DNA from: Limanda limanda
Lineage: Eukaryota; Chordata; Actinopteri; Pleuronectiformes; Pleuronectidae
DNA length: 64,000 bases
Assembly (NCBI RefSeq): GCF_963576545.1
Contig: NC_083651.1
Coordinates: forward strand, 8,628,886-8,692,885
Direction of reading: 5' to 3'
The position numbers were made by a program, and so were the translations under genes. Positions within the stretch are counted from its first letter, which is position 1; each line of letters opens with the position of its first letter. The notes beneath the pieces were generated by a model that did not search any database, was not told where the DNA came from, and saw only the letters and a program-made list of their open reading frames with translations. Shown piece after piece: positions 45,091 to 64,000 of the stretch.

Positions 45091-47495
45091 GGTACAAACT
45101 ACAATACAGAAGAGCTGCGTTATATTTTTATTGTAGAGACACGTGTTTCTGTGGTTTTGGACAGTTTATTTTAAATAAATTAAATATTATGTAAATAATA
45201 AATATAAGAGAAACACCTCTTTGTACAATGAAACTGAATTGAAATCTTTTTAAATAGAAACACTGAATATGAGTGTTTATTATAAACATGTATGTAAAGA
45301 AAGTGGGGTGAATCAGAGCAGGAATATTACAAAATCACACTGAATAATAATAATGTAACATAATCTCATTATTGACTACCTCAAATATATAATATAATAT
45401 AATATACTCCAGCCCTCCGTGACCCTCACAAAGTATGAGCAATAGAAAATGGATGGATGGATAATAATTATATAGAGTAACATAAGATAATCAATTAATC
45501 ATTCACTCATAATTTCTGCAAAAAGAGCAAGGAAGTGTACTCATCCCTTATGTTTATACTTGAAAAATAAGCAAATTGACCATGTCATTTGAGGCTCTGA
45601 AAAGAATATGATTTTTCTTACTTTTGTTTATTTTTATAACCGAAAATATTCATCTAGAAAATATGTATTAGTTTTGAATTTCTCACCCTCTATTAAAAAC
45701 CTTAAAACTAATGAAGAAATAAAGAGCATGTGTGTGTGTGTATTTTTAAAAGAAAAACAAGAGCTATCCATACAACAGCATAAGGGCAGTTTATTTCATT
45801 ACAATTGTAAAATGACAGTGCACACAAACTTCTACTCAAGGCATCATTCTCACACAGGCAGTATTCAGATCGTTTAAATTGTTGCTTATTCTCCAAAGTT
45901 TTGAAACAACAACAACATTAAAAGCTACTGTTAATGGCAGATAAGAACAGAAGTATCTTTGTCAATGCTCCTTTCCAGAATCAATGATATCTCTGGCATA
46001 GGGACTAAAAATTATTTCAACAAATATTAAATTACAAGATACCAGGATATTTCATTAAAAGGAAATAGTATATTCATCCTTTGTTGGCTGTCAGCGTCCA
46101 AGTGAATTCATCTGGTTTTTAAAAAATACAGGAAGCTGCTCTACGATTAAAAGACACCTTGTCAATTGCAGCACAGTCCTGCTCATGTGCTTTCTGATAG
46201 TTTATCTTCTTTTAGTCTTTTAATGAAAATTAAATTGAATAGTTGAGGCCTGTAAGACTACTTACTCACTTACTTTATTTTACAAAAGCTTTAAAAGTAA
46301 GAAGAAGGAAAGTTATCTTATTCTGTCAGACATTGGTAGGCATATGCAAGGACTTCATTAGTGGAATGTAATTTCATGAACTTCAATAAATCCTTTTTAA
46401 ATTAGTTTACTGTATTTACAAATGGAAGCCCTCAATACAAGTCTTTTCATTACAATCTAATCAATTCCAGATGTTGTCCTGCTGAGCACGGCAGACAACA
46501 GCAGCTGATAGATGCTGGCACGACCGTTCTAAGTGACTCCTGAGCTCCTGACGTTAAAAACGTTTTCTGTAACAACTAAATCATAACAATCTTTTATTAA
46601 CAAATCAACATTACACTCAGTATCCCCATCAGATGGGTGAGAACATAAACGCTACATCTGTCAACACCTTTCCAGGTCGTAGTGACCTCTCATTCCTGAG
46701 GTTTGGAGCTTTGAAATGTTTTAATATCTGCATGATTTCTTTTAAATATTTCTCTCTTGTTATGAGACAGAACATGGCAGTAGGAAAGAACAGGGTTGTG
46801 CACAGGGAGCTACTGTATGAACCCTGAAGAGAACACCACGACACTGTCCATGTCATTCAAAAAGCAAATCTGTAAAATTCTGGATTTGGGAACAGGCTTC
46901 CACGAGATCTATTACACTCACATCGAGGACAGTGGCAAAAGAACTTGAGAAGTGTTACAGATGCATTATAATCTGCTTCTACTGGCTCCTGGGTGCGTGC
47001 AAACAGGTTCTGTGCTGATCATCTTCTCTGTGCTGGATGCTCTTGCTGTCTGGCACTGGATTTGAGGCATGAAGTGACCTGTCGCCACAGTCCTACCTGC
47101 ATGCTACAGTAACATCTGAGGTGACGGGAAGGGTCTAGAGGAGCCTACGTTACATCTGCTAGTGTATTAGATTACTCCCACATCTGAGACGTATTCAGAT
47201 CAACTTCAGCTTAAGCCTTTCCCTTTATAACATAACTTTTCTGGTCTTGTGCTACTTTCTTATCCTTCCCTTGTTCACGCCAAAGCAAGTGCAGGATTTG
47301 TAATTATCTATACTCAAATGCCCGTCTGGCAGGAGCCAAAGGGAATATGAGGTACTACACATCAATACAAGTTTGTTTCAGTCCAAATGAGTGTAGTGGT
47401 TTCATCATATAGACACAGGAGAGCTGCCTCAACTCATAGGTCCGCAGTGGCTGTTTAGAGAAGGACAGGCCTTGACTTGTGATTGCAGCCTCAGC
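45091..47495. other. ARL5A-CACNB4 intergenic DNA and CACNB4 3' UTR
   Basis: Contains a short non-LTR tail (45405-45465). The part nearest 47495 should be the CACNB4 3' UTR. Minus-strand AATAAA signals occur at about 46593 and 45790, and I cannot choose between them. No gene seen. Confidence 0.55.
45405..45465 (+). mobile_element. Non-LTR retrotransposon 3' end fragment
   Basis: CTCCAGCCCTCCGTGACCCT followed by GAGCAATAGAAAATGGATGG, a degraded form of the widespread teleost LINE tail that ends in GGAT repeats. Confidence 0.6.
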
Positions 47496-55655
<8,160 letters not shown>

Positions 55656-55884
55656 CTGCAGAGCGAAAAGAAACAGAAATACTGTCACCAGGAGAGCTTT
55701 TAAAAGGAATAAGTGAAACCGCTGCAGGGTGACAACTTTCCTCATCACAGATTAGACGTGACATCCGAAACTTAACACATTAAAATGCAAAAGAGTGCAA
55801 ATAGATGCAGGACATGATAAGAGCCTGTTTCTTAAAACCCCAGAGATGAAGCAAATTCATGAGTGGGAGGTTAGAGAGTCCCAG

Positions 55885-55925
55885 GTGTGTGTGTGTGTGT
55901 GTGTGTGCGTGTGTGTGTGCGTGTG
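55885..55925. repeat. GT microsatellite
   Basis: About 20 GT units with two GC interruptions, intronic. Confidence 0.9.
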
Positions 55926-58465
55926 AGAGTGGAGCTGTATTCCCTCCATACAGGATCAAAGACTAACAGATTAAAGATGACGACCAGGCCGGAAGGGAAA
56001 GATTCAGAGAGATGGTGGTTTTATTTTTAGAAATGAAATTAGAAACACTCGGGGCAGACAAACTACCACTGTGCCACTGGAATATCGACAGGAAGAAATC
56101 CACTTCATTTGTTTTTAACCCTGGTGATCTGAGAAAATATGAATTTGAGTGACGCAGAGGTAAAAATATTCCCCTTTTACTTGCAGTCACGTATGTCACG
56201 CTGCTACACTGACCTCTATGGGTTGAATGTTTGCTGCACTTCTGAAAACATCTGTGATCACACATGGGAAAAGGAGCAGAATTAAAGTTTAAGGCAAATT
56301 GAATAAAGACCAGCTGTAGACATTTTCTCCGATCAGCCATTAGCTCCTTTGAGTTCAGTTATTATTGATTCAACTTTTTTGGGGGAACCTATAATTGTCA
56401 CAGACAATAAATCACAGTGTTTTGAGTGAGAGCATTACAAAATCTGTCATATCAATAAGTCCTTCTCTCAAACTGAAAAATCACATCCTTGAATTAAAAG
56501 AACATAAACCAAGGCCAAGCAATCCTAAATATGTCCCATTCACTACTGAGAAATTGCCTCAACTTGCAATGTTAAAGAAAATGATTTAACATCTGGGATC
56601 TGCCCCTTTCACTGGATCCAAAGAAGCCAAAACCAAGTTTGGTATAGATCAGTTCATTGCTTTTTAATCAACATAATCAGCCAAAGAGACACTGGTGAAA
56701 ACATAACGAAGAGCTACAGCTGTACACCTTTACTGGAGGAATTAAAACTAGTCTTCCACACAATGTTCCCTGATTTCAATTATAGCAGTGGAGAGTGAAG
56801 TCATTTCTAAATCTCCCATAGGTGTTTCTGGTGATAAGAATCTTTTCCCTTTGTTTAGTTTATTATCCATCTGTATGTCTCGTAAGAATAGTATAACCTG
56901 TACAGACAATTTGGACGGCCCTTACTGTATCTGCACTGTATCTATGTGTGTGTTCAACTGGTATAAACCTCCAGCACCACCAAAGAGCCTCAGGCTGGAG
57001 AACAGTCTCCTACCATCACCATCAGAGGAGTCATTGGCTTCCCCTCTTCCTTATTAGCCACAAGTCAGTGGCTGCTGGGTTAGAGGAGCAGTAAAAACAC
57101 CCTCCCACTTATTCAAGGCACAGAGAGAGAGACTGAAGCAGACAGATTATGAGCTGAGCAATGAGCAGCTGAGAAAAGTGTGCAAACATAAACACAAGTA
57201 GCAGTGGAGACAAAGAGAGATTTCCCTCAGAATGTAATCACAGCCCGATCAGCTCCAAAATCCCCTGCAGGGAGCCGCCCAACCTGCAGCCGGGGGGTGG
57301 AGAGCGCTGAGGAGACGTCCTGACGGAGACATATATACATATATCTTTATCTTCTATGATATTAGCATCAATGAGCTGATGAATCAGCTGATAAATTAGA
57401 CATAGACAACATTTAATTAACATAAAAACAAGCAAGGTAGTATTTCACACTGCAAATGCTTCATTTGAGTGCTTTTGATATCATTGTATCCTATGTTTGG
57501 TTAATTTTAAATAAGGTACTTTCCTAAGGCTAAAGGCTGCCCAGTTTCACGGCATAAACCTGTTACTACTGTCTAGAGAGTGTTAAAAAATACTCACTCT
57601 GCAAGTGTCAAAAACATCACAAGTATTATTACAACAGTTTTGATGCCTTTAACTACTTTTGATTGGGCTAATCAATAGCACAGTTCAAGGTAAAACATTG
57701 TATTAGATCAGTTTAAGTGTGTTGGAAAACTGGCAATTAAATGGCATCTGTGCTAGGGATTTAGGGGTATTTGGTCACATTTAGTGCAAACTTTGCCAAC
57801 ATTCATCCTCAATGCTTTAGAGTGTGAAATGAAAAATCACAGACATTACACATCTGAACAGTTCAGTCCTGTCAGTGGCTCCCTCCCTCATGGACCTTTA
57901 CTACAGATCCATCAATCATCACAGATGGATAAATCGGCAGTGCACACAGTTCTTCCATTTTATAACAGCACTGACGTGTTGTTTGCTCTCACACACGGAT
58001 GATGCATGTGTGACCACGCTGTCTTGGCTCCACCACTTCACCTTTGGCTGACCATCACTGAAGCTGTTTGTGTTCTCATGTGGGATTTCTGGCTCCAGGG
58101 CCAATTTGTAACAACTGTGCCGTGTAATGAAAGCTCTGTGCGCTCATAAATATATACAGTGGCTTGGTGTTGTTGAACACATCTGTGACACAGTAATGTA
58201 CAGTCTGAAACATAGCAGAGCTAATGGGGCACATTTTGCCTCTGAGCTCAGGAACAGGCTCTAAGTGAAACTTGTAGTATCATATTTTAAACATGGAAAG
58301 TTAAGAACACTATGATAAATTATTTGTGAATTCTGTTTTTCTTCAATTTCAACATCACAATTATAAAAGCAAAAAGTATTATAACAAAAAAATCATGGTA
58401 ACAAAGGAACAACCTTTGTACATCAGCAGCATTTCCACATTTTATACTTTATATGACCATCTAAA

Positions 58466-58640
58466 GGGGGCGGTGTGGCCTAGGTGGTAGAATGGGCGTT
58501 CTCCAACAAGACAGTTGCCGGTTCAATCCCCAACCTTCCCCATCTGCATGCCGAAGTGTCCATGGCAAGATACTGAACTGCTAGAATGGCCCCTCATAAA
58601 TGTTGAGTGTACTAAAAATGTAAGTCACTTTGGACAAAAT
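58466..58640 (+). mobile_element. tRNA-derived SINE
   Basis: Pol III A box TGGCCTAGGTGG (58476-58487) and B box GGTTCAATCCC (58520-58530), followed by GCCGAAGTGTCCATGGCAAG and GATACTGAACTGCTAGAATG, the body of a common teleost SINE. A different family from the one at 9437. Confidence 0.85.
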
Positions 58641-59417
58641 TGTGATGGGTATTTTTTATAATTGTTAACTGAGATTTTACAGCCCAAACAATTAAATGAT
58701 TAATAAAAGTATTTGGAAGAATAAGACAGTTAATAAAAAAAATAATTGTTAGTTGCTGCCCTATAACGTACTCTTTTTTATTTCTTACGATAACCGTCAC
58801 TCTTAGATTTGTTGTAAACTGAGCGAATAATTGGAGATTTGTAGAAGGCGGTGGCTGTAGGCTAATGCTTGTGTTACAATTCATGACAAAACATGTATGA
58901 AGATGGGTTTCTAAACTGTATCATACAATAAAAAACATGATCACACCCCCTCTCTACTCTATAAACTCGTAAACCTTCATACATTGGACTGCAGGTCTTT
59001 TCCCCTTCTCTTCAGAACAGATGTTTTAACATTACTTGAATTCAGCAGTTTTCCCTCTTCCCTCTCTCTTTCGAGTCCAGTTACCTGTTACTTCATCTCA
59101 GTGATGGAGTGAGATGTTGTTGTTCTATGACACAAAATCTGTTTTTTCACGCTACACTACCGCTGAGTAATCACTACATTAGCATAAACACCGGCCGCCT
59201 GTCCTACAAGCAAAGAGCTACCGGCTCAGGCTGTCCACAAGGTGTTTACTGCTCATCACATCATATCTGTCTTAGCACAGGTACGGAGCCCGCACTGTGA
59301 GTTGTGGCCTGCGGGGCAACAATACGCATGGCCCTCTCCTCCAGGGTCAGGAGCCAGATATTCCCCGTGTCACCGGCGTTAAATGAGATGAGGGAGTGAA
59401 TGATGAGAGCGAGCACG

Positions 59418-59419
59418 GC

Positions 59420-59453
<34 letters not shown>

Positions 59454-59455
59454 GC
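59418..59455. repeat. CTG/CAG trinucleotide repeat
   Basis: About 12 CTG-type triplets with one CTA interruption. Intronic, within a GC-richer patch. Confidence 0.9.
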
Positions 59456-62400
59456 GGTTCCAACACTGACACCAACAGCCTTTATGATTCATTGGCCCCG
59501 CGGTGTCTGTAACCCACCTGTCCACAGTCATTTGTTACCCTATTTGTTTGCCAGCCTGTCTGCCTTTATCTGTCATCCAGTCCAAACATGTCTCTGTGTG
59601 TCACTTTCTCTCACTTTGTCTTCATAGAGACAAAAAGCAGCATAAAGCCACAATAGAACTGTGCTGTTCCAGTTTGCAGTTCACATTAAACCCATATTTC
59701 TCCGCTTGAACAGGCAGCTCCTGCACGTCGCAACATCAGTGCATGATTTGCATGACATATGAACATGATTATCATATCGGATTATGTAGCATGACGTAAT
59801 GTTGTGCACTGTTCTATCAATACCCATGACATCTTCCATGACAGGACTTTTAAAAAAACTTGTTAACCCTATTTTCTTATTCAAATGTAAAACAATAGGT
59901 CAGCGTTCATAACATCCCTGTTTTTCATAAAATGTATGCACATTTGTCTTGAACAATGGAGTTTGAGGCTCATTCATACTGAAAAAACGAAAAAAAGAGT
60001 TTAGAGAGGATAATTTTATAACATTACGAGAGTCATAGTAGTACAAGAAAAAAGTCAAACATTTATGAGAATACATTTCAGGCCACTCATTTTAGACGGA
60101 GTTTATCAAAGTCAGCTGCATCTTGTTAAGTTATATTTGAGTAGAAGTTTCACAAAGAACACAATCTTTAATATTGTGGTTCATCAGCACCATATTATCA
60201 CAGAACCACTGTGGAGAAAGTTTTAATTTTGTCCCTTCCATGTAAGAACACCGTGTCAAAGTTCAAACAACTACTAAAAGGTCAACATAGTATACATTTT
60301 GTTAACCTTAAATATTTATGTTGTATTGTATACCACAAAAAATTTAGGTTTTAGTTTCTAGTCAGAGATTTAAAGTTGCATAAACAAAGAAATACAAGTT
60401 GTACACTGCCCTTAACTTTAATGTTGCTTTGACTAATTTTCATAAAATCATGTGTACTAGAAAATAGAAAGTTGGCAAAAATACAGAAGACTGCTACAGT
60501 TTTTTGCACAATGCATGTGTTCTTAATTGGCCTTGAAATAATTAGGCTATATATATATATAATTTATATATAATTTTGAGAGCACTTAACTCAACATAAT
60601 CTATAAACCGTTGTGGGTCGGATGAATTGGGATTTAAAGTGCACCCTGCTCTCTTAGTGCAACAACTGCTTATCCTCAAATCCAGGTATCTATTACACAG
60701 TCTCTGCACACAAGCAGTCAGATGTACCCTCCATGTTCTTGAACTAACGCATCCTAACATAATAATGTCATGTTGACAGTATGGCAGGTGACGTGGTGTC
60801 TTCTTTGTGTTACATTAGCTCAGAGCCAGGATATCACGTTACTGTGTGCCGTGTCAACACTCTGCTCTCGCACAACAACACAACTCCTTTCTTTGCTTTT
60901 ACCCATGTATTCATGTATGTAGACTCGGTTTCGACGTGGTGAGGCCCGAACCTTGACCACATGTCGGCCTCTCAAATAACAAGCTGCAGCTACAGAGGCT
61001 TCAATGCAACGAGATGACACAGATCAAAAAAATATCAGAGGCGAGTCCGAGTCTGAGTCATCACAAGACCCTGCCTCCCCCTCACAACCCTTTCAAACTA
61101 TAAATAGAACATTTTAACCCTCTTCCGATGACTTAAACCACACCTGAGCCACAGATTCTGGATCAGAATTCTGGATCTGAAACAAGCCAGAACCACAACG
61201 ACAAAAGATGACCTGTAGGACTTATTCCAACATAATCTCAGAAACAAAATCGAAATATATTCAATAGATAGCAAATAAATAATCTAGGTCTAAGTGTTTC
61301 TGAATTAATTAATATGAATAATAAATAATACAAGTCACATGTGTTTTTGTAAGATTACACATACAACTTTCTGATGATCAAATTCTGAAACGTGACCTTC
61401 GCTTACGAGAGCTCATCTCTAACCTCGCTCTGTCCAAGTGGATTCAGCGTGTCGCCACCTGGCTGTTGAGGCGTGAAGATCATGGAGGCGTTCCAGTTCT
61501 GACTAGCTGAATGGTTCAGCTTTTATTATAAACAGTAAGGCGGAGAATTTGTATTTCCTACATGTCAGATCATTGGTTGCAAAAAAAAAAATTCAAGACT
61601 CTGTGTGTTTTAGTGTGTTTCAGTGTATTCAGTATTGATTTTAGATGTTTCCATCAGTCAGAGAGTCTTAAACTAATTTATTTAAGCCTTGTGTGACCAA
61701 TAATCAAATGTTCACAAATATTCAGCTTACAGTGAGACCAAGAAAATCTCTGCATCCTCACATTTGAGGAGCTGGAACGTCAAATATTGGGAATTTGTGC
61801 TTACAAATGACTATTGTCAAAAATAATTAGTGATAAATTGTCTTTCAATTAATTGATTCACTTATCCTCTAATCAAAGCCATGAGCATATCTATAAAGTC
61901 CCGATTCATTGAGATGCTCTGTGCAGTTACTTCTCCTGTTCATCAGGTTGGGGGGTATTCTCTTTCCTGTTTTGCCGGACAATCAGCTGGCGGACGTTTA
62001 GCGACTCAGCCGAACAGGCCTGAAAAACCAAGCCTCAGCACAAATGTTTATCTAACAGATGATGGCACAGTCTGTCGCCCTATGGAGGCTGCCACATACG
62101 GGCCTTCTGTTGAACACAACCCATTAAGAGCGCCCAGGGAGCACAGGGAGGTAAATGGCACGGGCAGATACGCTGTGCTGGAAATGAGGCTTCATTCATC
62201 TCATCTGAATATTTCATGAGAGCTGAAGATGTGAGATTTTGTGAGCAATGGATTCATAAATAGCCGAGAGAATCTTTCATAAAAACATTTCAGAAGATAA
62301 TTTAAGGGGGTAAAAAATACAAATCTAATCTTTTCATAGAAAAGAGATGATGGCTAAATATAAATAACATGATCTTAAGTCATATTTGATGGTTTGAGCA

Positions 62401-62850
62401 TCTCTCATGTATAGAATTCACTGTATTTCTCTGTTTTATATGGAACAGAATATGGTAAAAACCCAATATCTCAATTTCTATGTCTCTTTTTTATGGTTTG
62501 GATTTGGTCTCTGGGATGCCATTAAGGGAAATCTAAATCAAACAGCATATAATTGTATTTCAAACAATAGTTAATCCCTTTAAGCAGATTCTGCATGTGA
62601 ATATGCAGAATCTGAAGGTGAGGGACCAGATTTAGTTTTTTTGTTTCCAGTTTGACCAATCACGTTTGAGCAGGTTTTGGTTGCCTGCAGGTAAACAAAT
62701 AGCTAAAGAGGTGAATCACAAAATGTAGCATGGACCTAGAATACCTAAAAGTGCCTCTGGTTGTTTTTTTTGGTAGTGTTCGACTCGGTTGACAAAAGAA
62801 ACTCGTTGGAGTGAAGAGAGTTTACGGAGAAGTGATGATATTTTAGTTGA

Positions 62851-62905
62851 TTTCCTGGGGAAATATTTAAAGATCTTGATGAAAGACATCAAGCATATTT
62901 ATTAT
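62851..62905 (+). repeat. Dispersed repeat family, fragment
   Basis: GATTTCCTGGGGAAATA, GATCTTGATGAAAGACATCA and GCATATTTA match the middle of the dispersed family. Too short to be sure. Confidence 0.4.
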
Positions 62906-63065
62906 AAGTATGTATACTCATATTTAGTGAATAGTTTAATGTTTAGAAAGCAGTAGTGAACAGTTTTTTAAATTTATATTTCTGTACTTTGATTTATCTA
63001 ATAAAAAGTAGTATCATCTGTGGCAGCAGTGGCAGCTGTGCACAGTCCATGTGGAAGAACAAAAT

Positions 63066-63072
<7 letters not shown>

Positions 63073-63107
<35 letters not shown>
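63073..63107. repeat. CA microsatellite
   Basis: About 17 uninterrupted AC units, likely variable in length between individuals. Confidence 0.95.
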
Positions 63108-63109
<2 letters not shown>

Positions 63110-64000
63110 ATTTCAAAGCTCAGGGGGGAGGAAACATGCTTACATAGGGTTGCTTGACATGAGGACTAACACATGATGTATTGCTTTAAATTCTGCCCTG
63201 TTCATCAATTTCTTCTCCGGCAGTAGAGCCTCCAATTACCCTGTTCAGCTACTTTAACAGGAGAACAGATGCTTTGAGCGATTGCTTTCTCTCTGGTGAT
63301 CTGCTATTTAACAGCTCCGATGGAAGAGACACAGGGACGGCATGTTTTTGATAAACTCCACATTATCATACGAGGTGGTAGATAGCATGTATGTATCTGT
63401 GTGTGTCCTGTGGACCTTCCAACACACTGCATGTTTGACTGATGACAGTGTCACACTCACTCATCCTTTCAGGCAGGAAGAATAGAAGAAAATCTGTAAA
63501 ACTCTGAGCAGTATAAAAGACTAGTAGAGGACTTGCTCTTGTCCTGAATCTGGAAATGTTGTTTGGAGCAGATAACATGGTTTCAGTGGAGGAACAAAAA
63601 CTATTGCATATCAATAATGGAATGAAAACAAATGACAAATGTGCAGCAGAGGATTTGAACAGCAGTTAGTCTCTGAAATCAAGCTACTGGGCAGGACAGT
63701 GAGGATTAATGCCTTTGTCCAGGGATCCAGGCACCTCTGCTAATGATCCAGTCAGAGCCATGGGACTCTTTCCTTGATACAAATAACAGTCACTACGCCT
63801 GTTTTATTTTTGTTCCACCATTTAAAATAATATAGAACCATTTTATATATATATAATCAGCAGATATATTAATGAGGAATGCAGCCTATTATAATTTACA
63901 TTATGATTATTATGATTAGGTAATCAATTACTTGTTGAGTTCATAAAAAGTGTAAAATATCTTATTTATATTGTCTAATGTCTAATATTTTGTCCCAAAA

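Larger units (their letters stand above)
55656..64000. other. cacnb4: Probable large 5' intron of CACNB4
   Basis: No coding exon that I can support in 8.3 kb. Holds GT, CTG and CA microsatellites, a SINE (58466-58640) and a weak end of the dispersed repeat (62851-62905). A GC-richer patch at 59.15-59.48 kb could be a regulatory site or an alternative start, but no beta-4 N-terminal sequence is visible there. Confidence 0.6.

Noticed and set aside
61881..62219. 112-codon plus-strand open frame
   Set aside because: No domain, no splice or promoter signals, and located in the presumed CACNB4 intron.

Overview
The window is vertebrate nuclear DNA, most likely from a ray-finned (teleost, probably spiny-rayed) fish. 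Genes are interrupted by many short introns with vertebrate-type GT-AG sites. Intergenic and intronic DNA carries tRNA-derived SINEs, non-LTR retrotransposon tails, a TTAA-flanked MITE and simple repeats of kinds common in teleosts. Three genes lie head to tail on the minus strand in the order NEB, ARL5A, CACNB4 (left to right), the same order and relative orientation as on human chromosome 2q23.

From 1 to about 32.1 kb lies the 5' part of nebulin, the giant actin-binding thin-filament protein of skeletal muscle. I resolve 86 coding exons from the start codon (32045) to the left edge. All are multiples of three and in phase 0, about 4,440 codons in total. The layout is an acidic N-terminus, 14 modules encoded by one exon each, then 16 super-repeats of seven modules each. 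A typical central super-repeat is four exons of 312 + 204/207 + 105 + 108 nt. The gene continues beyond position 1. Two zones record recent growth of the repeat: a nearly identical 1.17 kb tandem duplication (about 15.6-17.7 kb) and an older four-unit array with shared introns (about 8.8-14.3 kb). A decayed or cryptic extra exon lies at 8699-8776.

From 32.1 to 38.3 kb is the nebulin upstream region and intergenic DNA, with a TATA/MEF2-like site, a 526-bp MITE and a few weak exon-like segments. ARL5A (38292-44757, six coding exons) encodes a complete 179-residue Arf-like GTPase of the trans-Golgi, with a CpG-rich promoter holding a perfect NRF1 motif.

From 47.5 to 55.7 kb are twelve coding exons of CACNB4, the beta-4 subunit of voltage-gated calcium channels. 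They cover the SH3, HOOK and guanylate-kinase-like domains and the C-terminus. The alternative N-terminal exons are not seen and should lie beyond the right edge, so 55.7-64 kb is probably the large 5' intron, mostly repeats. The three genes do not form one pathway; their adjacency is conserved synteny.
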